The notes: generated by a model not told the origin, from the sequence alone. DNA of 64,000 bases from Xylophilus sp. Leaf220 (GCF_001421705.1 NZ_LMKO01000012.1:514241-578240), one strand, 5' to 3'. Numbered from the stretch's first letter, positions 31,907-41,651 are shown. Made by a program: numbers and translations.

Positions 31907-33076
31907 TTAGCTTTGCGAAACGAGGCGCGACGGCGCGTCGAGGTTGGCGACCACTTCGCCGAACGGCCCGGTCAGCGCCTGGCCCGGCAGCTTCTGCCGG
32001 GCTTCGCGCGAGAGCCGCGGGAACACCAGCTCGGCGAAGCGGTAGGCCTCTTCCAGGTGCGGATAGCCGGAGAAGATGAAGCTGTCGATGCCCAGCGCGG
32101 CGTATTCCTCGATGCGGGCTGCCACGGTGGCGCCGTCGCCTACCAGTGCGGTGCCGGCCCCGCCGCGCACCAGGCCCACGCCGGCCCACAGGTTGGGGCT
32201 GATCTCCAGGTCGGCGCGGCCGCGCTTGGCGCCTCCGGCGTGCAGCGCGGCCATGCGGCGCTGTCCGACGGAGTCCATGCGGGCGAAAGCGGCCTGGGCG
32301 CGCTCGACCGTCGCGTCGTCGACCCGGCTGATCAGCGACTCGGCGGCCTGCCAGGCCTCGTCGTCGGTCTCCCGCACGATGACGTGCAGGCGGATGCCGA
32401 ACTTCACAGTGCGGCCCAACGCAGCGGCACGGGCGCGCACGTCGGCGATCTTCTTGGCCACCTCGGCGGGCGGCTCTCCCCAGGTGAGGTAGGCATCGAC
32501 CTGCTCGGCCGCCAGTTCGTGGCCCGCCTCGGACGAGCCGCCGAACCAGATCGGCGGGTACGGCTGCTGGATCGGCGGATAGACCAGCTTGGCACCCTTG
32601 ACGCTCAGGTGCTTGCCGTCGAAGTCGTAGCTGCCGCCGTCGTGGCTGCGGGTCAGGATCTCGCGCCAGATGCGGATGAATTCGGCCGATTGCTCGTAGC
32701 GCAGCGCATGGTCCAGGAACACGCCGTCGCCTTCGAGCTCGCCCTTGTCGCCGCCGGTCACCAGGTTGACCAGCAGCCGGCCGCCGGAGAGGCGGTCGAA
32801 GGTGGCGGCCATGCGGGCGGCCAGCGCCGGCTGGTGCAGGCCGGGCCGCACCGCGACCAGGAACTTCAGGTTCTGGGTGGTGGCGATCAGGCTGGAGGCG
32901 ATCACCCACGGGTCTTCGCAGGAGCGTCCGGTGGGGATCAGCACCCCGTCGTAGCCCAGGCGGTCGGCCGCGCCCGAGACCTGCTGCAGGTAGGGCAGAT
33001 CGACGGTGCGGGCGCCTTCGGCGGTGCCGAGGTAGCGGCTGTCGCCGTGCGTGGGAAGGAACCAGAAGATTTGCAT
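31907..33076 (-). CDS. ssuD: FMNH2-dependent alkanesulfonate monooxygenase SsuD
   Basis: SsuD cleaves alkanesulfonates to aldehyde and sulfite using reduced flavin from SsuE. The 389-residue luciferase-fold protein starts with [17 protein letters not shown] and has [32 protein letters not shown] (flavin phosphate loop) and the C-terminal [19 protein letters not shown]. The length matches the family. It is the middle of the ssu series, and ssuC follows after 4 bp. Confidence 0.96.
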   Translation of the reverse strand: MQIFWFLPTHGDSRYLGTAEGARTVDLPYLQQVSGAADRLGYDGVLIPTGRSCEDPWVIASSLIATTQNLKFLVAVRPGLHQPALAARMAATFDRLSGGRLLVNLVTGGDKGELEGDGVFLDHALRYEQSAEFIRIWREILTRSHDGGSYDFDGKHLSVKGAKLVYPPIQQPYPPIWFGGSSEAGHELAAEQVDAYLTWGEPPAEVAKKIADVRARAAALGRTVKFGIRLHVIVRETDDEAWQAAESLISRVDDATVERAQAAFARMDSVGQRRMAALHAGGAKRGRADLEISPNLWAGVGLVRGGAGTALVGDGATVAARIEEYAALGIDSFIFSGYPHLEEAYRFAELVFPRLSREARQKLPGQALTGPFGEVVANLDAPSRLVSQS

Positions 33077-33116
33077 GGTGGGGGCCTCGTCTTGGGGGTG
33101 TCGTGGGTGTCGCGGG

Positions 33117-33329
33117 CTACCAGGAATGGGCCAGCACCGCGCGGTGGGCGGGGAACGCCGCGGCGGCGGTTCTCTGCAGCCGGCGCAGCACCCGCACCGG
33201 CACGTAGCCGTGCGGCGCACGGCGGGCCCGCGCCCGGGGCGACGCGGGCGCCACCCGCCAGGCGGCGGCGGTCAGGGCCACGACCTGTGCGGCATAGGCG
33301 CGAACGGAAGGGGTCGAACGAGAGGACAT
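33117..33329 (-). CDS. Small basic protein encoded between ssuA and ssuD
   Basis: A 70-residue product, [20 protein letters not shown] at the start, rich in Ala and Arg with no membrane segment or known motif. A strong GGGAGA ribosome site lies 4 bp before the ATG, and the gene sits in a 288 bp gap inside the ssu operon. I do not recognise the family. The translation signal and operon position support a real gene; a structural or regulatory role for sulfonate use is guesswork. Confidence 0.6.
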   Translation of the reverse strand: MSSRSTPSVRAYAAQVVALTAAAWRVAPASPRARARRAPHGYVPVRVLRRLQRTAAAAFPAHRAVLAHSW

Positions 33330-33364
33330 GGCTTCTCCCGAAAACATGGCGACGCGCTGCGGGC

Positions 33365-34348
33365 TCAGACGGCGCCGGCCGCCGCGGCTTCCAGTACGTT
33401 GATCTTCTTGGGGATCAGCTTCAGCTCGAAGAACTTGTCGGCGATCTGCTGCTGCTCGGCCAGGATGGCCTTGTTGATCGGCACCGTGCCGTAGGCATTG
33501 CGCTGCGCGAAAAGGTCGAGCACCGGCTTGGGCAGGCCCAGCACGGCCGCCAAGTCGGTGGCATAGGCGTCGCGGTGGGCGGCGGCCCACTGGTCGAGGC
33601 GGTCGATTTCCTCGATCAGGATGGCGATCACGTCCCGGTTCTTGGAGGCGTAGTCGAGTGAAGAGAAGTAGTAGGCGCGGTTGCCCACCACGCCTTCGGC
33701 ATCGGCCAGCAGCCGTGCATCGAGCGTCTTCTGCGCCGCGGCCAGGAACGGGTCCCAGATCACCCAGGCATCGACCGCGCCGCGCTCGAAGGCGGCCCGC
33801 GCGTCGGCGGGTGGCAGGTAGATCAGATTCAGGTCGCCGTAGGCCAGACCGTGCTTCTCGAACAGCTTGACGATGAAGTAGTGGACGTTGCTGCCCTTGT
33901 TGAGGGCGATCTTCTTGCCCTTCAGGTCGGCCACCGTCCTGATGGCCGAGCCCTCGGGCACGATCACCGCTTCGACCGCCGGCCGGTGCGGCGTAGCCGC
34001 CACGTAGGCCAGCGGCGCGCCGGCGGCCTGGGCGAAGATCGGCGGGGCCTCGCCCACGTCGCCGAAATCGATCGAACCGACGTTGAGCGCTTCCAGCTGC
34101 ACCGGGCCGGCGTTGAACTCGGTCCACTTGATGCTCACGCCCAGCGGCGCCAGCCGCTTCTCCAGCGTGCCCCGGCCCTTCAACAGGCTCAGCAGGCCCT
34201 TCTGGTTGCCGATGCGCAGTGTGCGCGCCGGGGCCTGGGCCCAGCCGGCCAGCGAAGAAGCTGAGAGACCGGCGGCCAGGGCGCCCTGGACCAGGGTGCG
34301 GCGGGAGACGGCGTTGTGCGCCAGGGGATAACGGATGCTGGATGACAT
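33365..34348 (-). CDS. ssuA: Aliphatic sulfonate-binding protein SsuA
   Basis: A 327-residue periplasmic binding protein for sulfonates. The signal region carries a twin-arginine type motif (VSRRTLVQGA) followed by a hydrophobic stretch ending in AGWAQA, suggesting Tat export. The mature part has LRIGNQKGLLSLLKGRG, EFNAGPVQLEALNVGSIDFG and DLKGKKIALNKGSNVHYFIV, all typical of SsuA. It lies between ssuE and the small gene. Confidence 0.95.
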   Translation of the reverse strand: MSSSIRYPLAHNAVSRRTLVQGALAAGLSASSLAGWAQAPARTLRIGNQKGLLSLLKGRGTLEKRLAPLGVSIKWTEFNAGPVQLEALNVGSIDFGDVGEAPPIFAQAAGAPLAYVAATPHRPAVEAVIVPEGSAIRTVADLKGKKIALNKGSNVHYFIVKLFEKHGLAYGDLNLIYLPPADARAAFERGAVDAWVIWDPFLAAAQKTLDARLLADAEGVVGNRAYYFSSLDYASKNRDVIAILIEEIDRLDQWAAAHRDAYATDLAAVLGLPKPVLDLFAQRNAYGTVPINKAILAEQQQIADKFFELKLIPKKINVLEAAAAGAV

Positions 34349-34460
34349 GGCAAACCTTTGGAAATGCGGGCGATCGGGCTCCCGCACGGCGACGCGCACA
34401 GCGGGACACTTCGAAAAATCGGGAGATCGGCAGGCGTGCGGCACGCGCACACCTGGGCGG

Positions 34461-35045
34461 TCAGACGCTACATCGCACCTGCGAGAACGGCACCGGATCG
34501 AAGCCCGGCACCGCGCCGCGCGGCAGCAGTTCCGTCGCGAGCAGGTCGACCGCCTCGTCCAGGCGCAGAGCCAGGTCGGCATGGACCTGGTACGGACCTT
34601 CTGGCAGCCGCACCACCTGCGATTCGGTGGCGTATACGCCCGGCAGGATCTGCCGCGCGCCGAGGGACTGCAGCACCGGCCGCAGCGCGTAGTCCAGGGC
34701 CAGCATGTGGTGCGGGCTGCCGCCGGTGGCCAGCGGCAGCACCGTCTTGCCCTTCAGCCCGGTCTGCGGCAGCAGATCGAGGAAGGCCTTCAGCACGCCG
34801 CTGTAGGCCGCCTTGTAGACCGGCGTGGCGATCACCACCGCATCGGCGGCCGCTACCTGGGCCGCCGCACGGACGACGGCAGGATGGCCGAAATCGGCCT
34901 GCACCAGCGCCTGCGCATCCAGTTCCCGCACCTGCAGCTGCTCCGAGCGCAGGCCGCGCAGCAGCAGCCGCTGGCCCACGGTATCGAGCAGTGCCTGCGA
35001 ACGCGAAGGCGCGGTCGGGCTGCCGGCAATCAGAAGAACGGTCAT
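34461..35045 (-). CDS. ssuE: NADPH-dependent FMN reductase SsuE
   Basis: SsuE supplies FMNH2 to SsuD. The 194-residue flavodoxin-like protein has the phosphate-binding start LLIAGSPTAPSRSQALLD, VIATPVYKAAYSGVLKAFLD and LPLATGGSPHHMLALDYALR, the standard SsuE signatures. It is upstream of ssuA in the same direction and separated from the second sbp gene by about 100 bp containing a family 1 repeat. Confidence 0.95.
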   Translation of the reverse strand: MTVLLIAGSPTAPSRSQALLDTVGQRLLLRGLRSEQLQVRELDAQALVQADFGHPAVVRAAAQVAAADAVVIATPVYKAAYSGVLKAFLDLLPQTGLKGKTVLPLATGGSPHHMLALDYALRPVLQSLGARQILPGVYATESQVVRLPEGPYQVHADLALRLDEAVDLLATELLPRGAVPGFDPVPFSQVRCSV

Positions 35046-35077
35046 GGAAGCGGTGCTCTCGGTGCGGTGCAGGGGAA

Positions 35078-35143
35078 ATTTCGGGCGAAACAGGGCCTTA
35101 GCCGGCGCGGAACGCCGGCCACCAGCTATCGATTCGATAGCAA
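35078..35143 (-). repeat. Dispersed repeat family 1, copy E
   Basis: On the minus strand it reads TTTGCTATCGAATCGATAGC, TGGTGGCCGGCGTTCC, GCGCCGGCTAAGGCCCTG and ends in AAATT. It occupies the gap between the second sbp gene and ssuE. Confidence 0.8.
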
Positions 35144-35146
35144 AGG

Positions 35147-36166
35147 TTACTTTTGCGCGTTGGTGTATATCTGGTCGAACGAGGCACCGTCGGCGAAGTG
35201 GTCCTTGTCGGCCTTGCCCCAGCCGCCGAAGGCCTGGTCGATCGTCACCAGCGTCAGCTTGGGAAACTGCGACTCGTACTTGGCCTTGGCCTTGTCGCCG
35301 GTCGGGCGGTAGTAGTTGCGGCCGGCGATCTCCTGGCCTTCGTCGGAGTAGAGGTACTTGAGGTACTCCTCCGCCGCGGCGCGGGTGCCCTTCTTGTCGA
35401 CGTTCTTGTCGACGACGGCGACCGACGGCTCGGCCAGGATCGAGATCGACGGCACGACGATCTCGAACTTGTCGGCGCCGAATTCCTTCAGCGCCAGGAA
35501 GGCCTCGTTCTCCCAGGCCAGCAGCACGTCGCCCACGCCGCGCTGGACGAAGGTGATCGTCGAGCCGCGGGCACCCGTGTCGAGCACCGGCACGTTCTTG
35601 AACAGCTTGCCGACGAACTCCTTGGCCTGCGCGTCGCCGCCGTACTTGCGCTTGGCGAACTCCCAGGCGGCCAGGTAGTTCCAGCGGGCGCCGCCGGAGG
35701 TCTTCGGATTGGGCGTGATCACCTGCACGCCGGGCTTGACCAGGTCGTCCCAGTCCTTGATGCCCTTCGGGTTGCCCTTCTTGACCAGCAGTACGATGGT
35801 CGAGGTGTAGGGCGCCGAGTTGTGCGGCAGGCGCTTCTGCCAGTCGGCCTTGACCGCGCCGCCGTTCTTGACGATGGCGTCGATGTCGCCGCCTAGCGCC
35901 AGGGTCACCACGTCGGCGTCGATGCCGTCGATCACCGAGCGGGCCTGCTTGCCGGAGCCGCCGTGCGACTGCTTGACCGACACGTCCTGGCCGCTCTTTT
36001 CCTTCCAGTGCTTGGCGAAGGCCTTGTTGTAGTCCACGTAGAGCTCCCGCGTCGGGTCGTACGACACGTTGAGCAGGTTCACGCTTTGGGCCAGCGCCGG
36101 CAGGGACAACACGCCGGCCACCAGAGCGGCCAGGGGAATCTTGATAAAGTCGCGGCGAATCGGCAT
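35147..36166 (-). CDS. sbp: Periplasmic sulfate-binding protein (second copy)
   Basis: A 339-residue paralogue of the Sbp at 27271. Here the signal has a twin-arginine pattern (IRRDFIK) before the hydrophobic core ending in PALAQS, suggesting Tat export. Segments [33 protein letters not shown] and [17 protein letters not shown] define the sulfate site. It heads the minus-strand sulfur block and is divergent from yggX; no permease gene adjoins it, so it probably shares CysTWA. Confidence 0.95.
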   Translation of the reverse strand: MPIRRDFIKIPLAALVAGVLSLPALAQSVNLLNVSYDPTRELYVDYNKAFAKHWKEKSGQDVSVKQSHGGSGKQARSVIDGIDADVVTLALGGDIDAIVKNGGAVKADWQKRLPHNSAPYTSTIVLLVKKGNPKGIKDWDDLVKPGVQVITPNPKTSGGARWNYLAAWEFAKRKYGGDAQAKEFVGKLFKNVPVLDTGARGSTITFVQRGVGDVLLAWENEAFLALKEFGADKFEIVVPSISILAEPSVAVVDKNVDKKGTRAAAEEYLKYLYSDEGQEIAGRNYYRPTGDKAKAKYESQFPKLTLVTIDQAFGGWGKADKDHFADGASFDQIYTNAQK

Positions 36167-36239
36167 AGGGTTCTTTCGGCTTCGTTCTTGCAGGGATGCG
36201 GGAGTCGACAGGACGGATTCTGAAAGCCGGCCGAACAAA

Positions 36240-36290
36240 CTTGAACGATCAAGTTCAAGGTTTCTTATTCATAAAACGTACTTAGAGAGC
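36240..36290. promoter_or_regulatory. Shared control region between sbp (second copy) and yggX
   Basis: The region contains the palindrome TTGAAC-GAT-...GTTCAA (CTTGAACGATCAAGTTCAAG) next to TTCTTATTCATAAAACG. The TTAT/ATAA block resembles the sulfur promoters at 38575 and 41893. It may serve the sbp gene on the minus strand. No clear promoter is assigned for yggX. Confidence 0.4.
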
Positions 36291-36296
36291 CGCGAC

Positions 36297-36572
36297 ATGG
36301 CACGCATGGTCAACTGCATCAAACTCGGCACCGAAGCCGAAGGTCTGGATTTCCCGCCCTACCCCGGCGAAATGGGCAAGCGGCTCTGGGAGAGTGTCAG
36401 CAAGCAGGCCTGGGCCGACTGGATGAAGCAGCAGACGATGCTGGTCAACGAGAACCGCCTGAACCTGGCCGACCAGCGCGCCCGCGAGTACCTGAAGCGC
36501 CAGATGGAAAAGCACTTCTTCGGCGACGGCGCCGACGCGGTGCAGGGCTACGTGCCGCCACCGGCCGCCTGA
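36297..36572 (+). CDS. Fe(II)-trafficking / oxidative damage protection protein YggX
   Basis: A 91-residue protein that protects Fe-S clusters from oxidation. The start [20 protein letters not shown] with its conserved Cys, then [19 protein letters not shown] and [21 protein letters not shown], is the full family pattern at normal length. It is a single-gene unit ended by a hairpin terminator. Confidence 0.95.
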   Translation: MARMVNCIKLGTEAEGLDFPPYPGEMGKRLWESVSKQAWADWMKQQTMLVNENRLNLADQRAREYLKRQMEKHFFGDGADAVQGYVPPPAA

Positions 36573-36594
36573 TCGCCCGGGCCGCCGCCAGCCG

Positions 36595-36620
36595 AGCCGC
36601 CTACGGGCGGCTTTCTTTTG
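36595..36620 (+). terminator. Rho-independent terminator of yggX
   Basis: The stem AGCCGCC / GGCGGCT with a four-base loop is followed by TTCTTTT, a standard intrinsic terminator 22 bp after the yggX stop. Confidence 0.8.
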
Positions 36621-36650
36621 GCGGCCGCGTCCTCATCGCACCCTCCCCGC

Positions 36651-38573
36651 ATGACCGATACCGTGGTCTGGAGCGATTCCGGCCTGCCCCGCAGCCCGCG
36701 CTTCGACGATATCTACCACTCCGAGGCCGGCCCGACCGCGCAGGCGCGGCACGTGTTCCTGGGCGGCTGCGGCCTGCCGGCCGCCTGGGCGGGGCAGCCG
36801 CAGTGGCGCATCCTGGAGACGGGTTTCGGCCTGGGGCTCAACTTCCTCACCGCCTGGGCCGCCTGGCGCGACGACCCGGCCCGGCCCGGGCTGCTGCACT
36901 TCGTCTCGGTCGAAGCCTGGCCGGTGGCCGCGGCCGACCTGCGGCGCGCCGTGGCGCAGGAGCCGGCAATCGCACCGCTGGCGGACCTGCTGGCCGCACG
37001 GTGGCACGGGCTGCTGCCCGGCGTACACCGACTGGGCTTCGACGACGGCCGGGTGATGCTGACCCTGTGCGTGGGCGACGTGCAGCCGATGCTGCGCGGG
37101 CTGCAGCGCTTCGATGCCGACAGCATCTTCCTCGACGGCTTCGGGCCGCAGCGCAACCCCGAGATGTGGTCGCCCCCCACCCTGCAGGCCGTGGCCCGCT
37201 TCGCCCGGCGCGGCACCCGGCTGGCCACCTGGACCATCGCCCGGGCGGTACGCGACGCGCTGGCCGAACGCGGCTTCGCCATCACCCTGGCGCCGGGCCT
37301 GCCGCCCAAGCGCGACTGCCTGCAGGCGCTGTTCGACCCGCGCTGGGAGCCGCGCCGCCCGCCGCTGCCCGCGGGGGAACAGGTCGCGGAACCCGGCCAC
37401 TGCGCGGTGGTAGGAGCCGGCCTGGCCGGCGCGGCGGTGGCGGCGGCGCTGGCGCTGCGCGGCTGGCGGGTGACGGTGCTGGACGCGGCCGAGGCGCCCG
37501 CGGCGGGCGCGTCCGGCACGCCGGCCGGGGTGCTGGCGCCGCACGCCTCGCCCGACGACGCGCTGCTCTCGCGCCTGTCCCGCGCCGGTGTGCGGGCGAC
37601 CTGGCAGCAGCTGGAAGACCGGCTTGTCGTGGGCCAGGACTGGCAGGACGGCGGCGTGCTGGAGCGCCACCCGCCGGGCGCCGGCCGCCTGCCCGCGGCA
37701 TGGACGGCCAAGGGGCCCAACGAAACCTGGCACGCCTCGGCGGCCGATGGCACCGCCGCCGGCCTGCCGCCCGGCACCCCGGCCCTGCTGCACCGCCGCG
37801 CCGGCTGGGTGCGGCCGGCGCGGTTGATCGCCGCGTGGCTGCAGACGCCGGGCGTGCGCTTCGTGGGCCGCAGCCGCGTGGCCCGATTGGTCGCAGAAGG
37901 CGACGCCTGGCACTTGCTGGCGGCCGACGGCTCCCGGCTGGCGACCGCCGACCGGGTGGTGCTGGCCGGCGGTGCTGGCTGCGCGCCCCTGGCGACCGGC
38001 CTGCCCCTGCAGCCGGTCCGCGGCCAGCTGGCCTGGGGACGTCTACCCGCTGGCGCCCAGGGCCTTCCGCGCCAGGCGATCAACGGCGACGGCCATCTGA
38101 TCGCGGGCGTGCCCGATGGCGCCGGCGGCACGCTGTGGGTCAACGGCGCCACCTTCGAGCGGACCGATGCGGCCGAGACACGCGCAGAAGACCGCGAAGC
38201 CAACCGGCTGCGGCTGCAGGCGCTGCATCCTGCCGCCGCGGCCGCAGTGGCGCCGGCCCACACCGAAGGTGCGGTGCAGGACTGGGTCGGCATCCGCTGC
38301 GCCTCGGCCGACCGCCGGCCCCTGGTCGGTCCGCTGGATGCGTTGCATCTGCCGGGCGTATGGGTCAGCACCGCACTGGGCTCCCGGGGGCTGACATTCG
38401 CCGCCCTGTGCGCCGAACTGCTGGCCGCGCGATGGCACGGCGAGCCCCTGCCGCTGTCGGCGCAGGAAGCGCGGGCGCTGGACACGGCCCGCACCACGCG
38501 GCAGAACCCGGCGGCGCCTTATCCGGAAACCGCCCCGAAATCGCCGCCGAGCCGCCCCCAGCCTGCGGAATAA
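36651..38573 (+). CDS. mnmC: Bifunctional tRNA mnm5s2U methyltransferase/FAD oxidoreductase MnmC
   Basis: MnmC completes 5-methylaminomethyl-2-thiouridine in tRNA wobble positions. The 640-residue protein has the N-terminal methyltransferase (ETGFGLGLNFLTAW SAM loop, then DGFGPQRNPEMWSP). The C-terminal FAD oxidase begins at [16 protein letters not shown] (about residue 253) and runs to the final AALCAELLAARWHGEPLP. Both halves are complete. ATG at 36651 gives the family start MTDTVVWSDSGLPRSPRFDD. Confidence 0.95.
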   Translation: MTDTVVWSDSGLPRSPRFDDIYHSEAGPTAQARHVFLGGCGLPAAWAGQPQWRILETGFGLGLNFLTAWAAWRDDPARPGLLHFVSVEAWPVAAADLRRAVAQEPAIAPLADLLAARWHGLLPGVHRLGFDDGRVMLTLCVGDVQPMLRGLQRFDADSIFLDGFGPQRNPEMWSPPTLQAVARFARRGTRLATWTIARAVRDALAERGFAITLAPGLPPKRDCLQALFDPRWEPRRPPLPAGEQVAEPGHCAVVGAGLAGAAVAAALALRGWRVTVLDAAEAPAAGASGTPAGVLAPHASPDDALLSRLSRAGVRATWQQLEDRLVVGQDWQDGGVLERHPPGAGRLPAAWTAKGPNETWHASAADGTAAGLPPGTPALLHRRAGWVRPARLIAAWLQTPGVRFVGRSRVARLVAEGDAWHLLAADGSRLATADRVVLAGGAGCAPLATGLPLQPVRGQLAWGRLPAGAQGLPRQAINGDGHLIAGVPDGAGGTLWVNGATFERTDAAETRAEDREANRLRLQALHPAAAAAVAPAHTEGAVQDWVGIRCASADRRPLVGPLDALHLPGVWVSTALGSRGLTFAALCAELLAARWHGEPLPLSAQEARALDTARTTRQNPAAPYPETAPKSPPSRPQPAE

Positions 38574-38640
38574 GCTAATCCGCATAAAGCGGTCACCAGA
38601 AAATCGTTTGAATTCATAAGCGCCGCTTCTACAGTTTCGC
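38571..38640 (+). promoter_or_regulatory. Putative CysB-type promoter of the TauE/SafE-cysI-DUF934 unit
   Basis: GCTAATCCGCATAA, 33 bases ending in TTTGAATTCATAAG, then CTACAGT occur in the same order and spacing as before cysH (41893-41953). TTCATAAG could hold the -10 element. The precise repetition at two sulfur loci in this window is direct evidence of a shared control element; the identity of the protein is inferred. Confidence 0.6.
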
Positions 38641-38644
38641 CCCT

Positions 38645-39433
38645 ATGCACGATCTCGCGTTCGTTTTCGCCGGCTTCGCCGTGGGCCTCATCGTCGGCCT
38701 CACCGGCGTGGGCGGCGGCTCGCTGATGACGCCGCTGCTGATCTTCTTCTTCGGCGTGAAGCCGCACCTGGCGATCGGCACCGACCTGCTCTTCGCGGCC
38801 TTCACCAAGATGGGCGGCTCGGTCGCGCTGGCCCGGGCGCGCCAGATCGACTGGCCGGTGGTGCTGCGGATGGCGGCCGGCAGCGTGCCGGCGGCGCTCG
38901 CCACGCTGTACGTGCTGGGCCGGGTGGGGCCGGCGCAGCCGGCGGTGCAGCACGTCATGACGCTCACGCTGGGCGCAGCCCTGCTGCTGACCGCTGCCGC
39001 CACGTTCTACAAGGCGGTGCGCGGGGGAAAAACGCCGCAGCCTGCCCCGGGCGACGTGGCAGAGGCCGCGCGCAGCCGGCATCCGGTGCTCACCGTGCTG
39101 TTCGGCGCCGCCATCGGCACGCTGGTCACCCTCAGCTCGGTGGGCGCCGGGGCCATCGGCGTGCTGGTGCTGATGCTGCTGTACCCGATGCTGCCGCTGC
39201 GCCGGATCGTCGCGGCCGACATTGCCCATGCCGTACCCCTGACCTTGGTGGCCGGCCTGGGACATGCCTCCATCGGGTCGGTAGACTGGGCCCTTCTGCT
39301 CAAGCTGCTCGCCGGCTCGCTGCCCGGCATCTGGCTGGGCACGCTCCTGGTGCGCCGGGCGCCCGAGCGGCTGATCCGCTCGCTGCTGTCGGTGCTGCTG
39401 GCCTATGCCGGAGCCAAGTTGATCACCCTATAA
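38645..39433 (+). CDS. TauE/SafE family sulfur-compound permease (TSUP)
   Basis: A 262-residue inner-membrane protein with about eight membrane segments. The two inverted family repeats start with GFAVGLIVGLTGVGGGSLMT and GAAIGTLVTLSSVGAGAIGV. TSUP proteins move sulfite, sulfoacetate, sulfate or related anions. Its position directly before cysI, under the sulfur-type promoter, suggests sulfate uptake or sulfite export. cysI starts 20 bp after its stop. Confidence 0.92.
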   Translation: MHDLAFVFAGFAVGLIVGLTGVGGGSLMTPLLIFFFGVKPHLAIGTDLLFAAFTKMGGSVALARARQIDWPVVLRMAAGSVPAALATLYVLGRVGPAQPAVQHVMTLTLGAALLLTAAATFYKAVRGGKTPQPAPGDVAEAARSRHPVLTVLFGAAIGTLVTLSSVGAGAIGVLVLMLLYPMLPLRRIVAADIAHAVPLTLVAGLGHASIGSVDWALLLKLLAGSLPGIWLGTLLVRRAPERLIRSLLSVLLAYAGAKLITL

Positions 39434-39453
39434 ATATCCCCGAGATTTCCACG

Positions 39454-41244
39454 ATGTACCAGTACACAGAATTCGACCGCCAGTTCGTGCACCAGCGCGC
39501 CGCCCAGTTCCGCGACCAGCTCGAGCGCTGGCAGGCCGGCAAGCTGAGCGAGGACGAATTCAAGCCGCTGCGCCTGCAGAACGGCTGGTACGTGCAGCGC
39601 TATGCGCCGATGCTGCGGGTGGCGGTGCCCTATGGCGAGCTCTCCAGCCGCCAGCTGCGGGTGCTGGCGAAGATCGCCCGCGAGTACGACGAGCCCGAGG
39701 CGGCCGTCTACAAGACGGCGATGGACACCCAGGGCGCCCTCGGCACCCAGCACCTGCCGACGCACTACGCGCACTTCACCACCCGCCAGAACGTGCAGTA
39801 CAACTGGATCCCGCTGGCCAGGAGCGCCGACGTGATGGACCTGCTGGCCTCGGTCGACATGCACGGCATCCAGACCAGCGGCAACTGCATCCGCAACATC
39901 ACCAGCGACGAGCGGGCCGGCGTGGCCGCCGACGAGATCGCCGATCCGCGGCCCTTCGCAGAGATCATGCGGCAGTGGAGCACGCTGCACCCCGAGTTCG
40001 CCTTTTTGCCGCGCAAGTTCAAGATCGCGATCACCGGCGCAACCGAGGACCGTGCCGCCACCGGCTGGCACGACGTCGGCCTGCACCTCCTCAAGAACGA
40101 GGCCGGCGAACTGGGCTTCCGGGTGCAGGTGGGCGGCGGCATGGGCCGCACCCCGATCGTCGGCACCGTGCTGCGCGAGTTCCTGCCCTGGAACCAGATC
40201 ATGAACTACCTGGAAGCGGTGGTGCGGGTCTACAACCGCTACGGCCGCCGCGACAACATCTACAAGGCCCGGATCAAGATACTGGTGAAGGCCGAAGGCC
40301 AGGCCTACATCGACGACGTGGAAGCCGAGTACACCCAGATCCTGGAGCACGACGGCGCGCCGCACACCATCACCCAGGCCGAGTACGACCGGGTGGCCGC
40401 CTCCTTCGTGCCGCCCGCCCTGGCCGCCGGCACCGGCGCCAACGCCGAGGATGTCGACACTGCCCTGCGCACCGCCGCGGCGGCCGAGCCGATGTTCGCC
40501 CGCTGGCTTCAGCGCAACGTGGCGCCCCACCAGAACCCGGCCCTGCGCGCGGTGACCCTGTCGTTCAAGCGCCGCCTGCAGGCGCCGGGCGACGCCTCGG
40601 CCGACCAGCTCGACATCGCGGCCGGCCTGGCCGACCGCTTCAGCGCCGGCGAGACCCGCGTCACCCACGACCAGAACCTGCTGCTGCCCTGGGTGCGCGC
40701 CGAGGACCTGCATGCGCTCTGGAAGGAGGCCACCGCCGCCGGCTTCGCCAGCGCCAACGTGCACCTGCTGACCGACATGATCGCCTGCCCCGGCGGCGAC
40801 TTCTGCGCGCTGGCCAACGCCCGCTCGATCCCGATCGCCGAGGCGATCACCGAGCGCTACCAGGACCTGGACGAGCTCGACGACCTGGGCGAGATCGACT
40901 TGCACATCAGCGGCTGCATCAACAGCTGCGGCCACCACCACAGCGGCCACATCGGCATCCTGGGCGTCGACAAGGACGGCAAGGAGTGGTACCAGGTCAC
41001 CCTCGGCGGCTCCGACGGATCGGCCCTCTCGGGCACGTCCCAGGCCGGCAAGGCCGTGGGCCCGTCGTTCACCGCGGCCGAAGTGCCGGAGGTGATCGAA
41101 GCGGTGCTGACCACCTACCGCGACCACCGCCAGTCGGTCGACGGCCGCCACGAGACCTTCATCGACACGCTGCGCCGCGTCGGTGCCGAGCCCTTCAAGG
41201 CCGCGGCCAACGGCGCCCGCTTCAAGGTGGAGGAAGCCGCCTGA
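39454..41244 (+). CDS. cysI: Sulfite reductase hemoprotein (CysI-type)
   Basis: This enzyme reduces sulfite to sulfide with a siroheme-[4Fe-4S] centre. The 596-residue protein has the duplicated nitrite/sulfite reductase fold and the four cluster cysteines in CPGGDFC (C445, C451) and CINSC (C488, C492), followed by GHHHSGHIGILG. No flavoprotein subunit CysJ is encoded nearby. Instead DUF934, then farther on fdxA and a flavoprotein reductase, follow, so electrons may come from ferredoxin. It is co-transcribed with the TSUP permease and DUF934. Confidence 0.93.
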   Translation: MYQYTEFDRQFVHQRAAQFRDQLERWQAGKLSEDEFKPLRLQNGWYVQRYAPMLRVAVPYGELSSRQLRVLAKIAREYDEPEAAVYKTAMDTQGALGTQHLPTHYAHFTTRQNVQYNWIPLARSADVMDLLASVDMHGIQTSGNCIRNITSDERAGVAADEIADPRPFAEIMRQWSTLHPEFAFLPRKFKIAITGATEDRAATGWHDVGLHLLKNEAGELGFRVQVGGGMGRTPIVGTVLREFLPWNQIMNYLEAVVRVYNRYGRRDNIYKARIKILVKAEGQAYIDDVEAEYTQILEHDGAPHTITQAEYDRVAASFVPPALAAGTGANAEDVDTALRTAAAAEPMFARWLQRNVAPHQNPALRAVTLSFKRRLQAPGDASADQLDIAAGLADRFSAGETRVTHDQNLLLPWVRAEDLHALWKEATAAGFASANVHLLTDMIACPGGDFCALANARSIPIAEAITERYQDLDELDDLGEIDLHISGCINSCGHHHSGHIGILGVDKDGKEWYQVTLGGSDGSALSGTSQAGKAVGPSFTAAEVPEVIEAVLTTYRDHRQSVDGRHETFIDTLRRVGAEPFKAAANGARFKVEEAA

Positions 41245-41264
41245 GGCGGCCTGGAAAGCACGAC

Positions 41265-41651
41265 ATGAAGATCATCGATTCCCGCGCCCATTCCGTCCCC
41301 GAAAACGACGCGACCCTGCTGCAACTGCCCAACGACGCCGATCCGCTGGAGGCGGTGCTCGACGGCGTCAGCCGCATCGACCTGGTGTTTCCCAAGTTCA
41401 CCGACGGCCGCGCCTACAGCCAGGCCTTCCTGCTGCGCCGCCGCCGCGGCTTCGCCGGCGAGATCCGCGCCACCGGCGATGTGCTGATCGACCAGCTGGT
41501 GCAGATGTCGCGCACCGGCTTCAGCGTCGCGGTGCTGAAGGACGGCGTCGATGCGGCCGATGCGCAGCGCCAGTTCGACCGCTTCGGCGGCTTCTACCAG
41601 GGCGACGCGGTGCATGTGCAGCCGCATTTCAAGGAAGCCGCAGCCGCCTGA
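41265..41651 (+). CDS. DUF934 domain protein linked to sulfite reductase
   Basis: A 128-residue cytoplasmic protein: the start MKIIDSRAHSVPENDATLLQ, the core IDLVFPKFTDGRAYSQAFLL and the C-terminus FDRFGGFYQGDAVHVQPHFK match DUF934. This family occurs almost always next to cysI in Burkholderiales and related groups. It is thought to assist sulfite reduction, but its reaction is unproven. It starts 20 bp after cysI. Confidence 0.92.
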   Translation: MKIIDSRAHSVPENDATLLQLPNDADPLEAVLDGVSRIDLVFPKFTDGRAYSQAFLLRRRRGFAGEIRATGDVLIDQLVQMSRTGFSVAVLKDGVDAADAQRQFDRFGGFYQGDAVHVQPHFKEAAAA

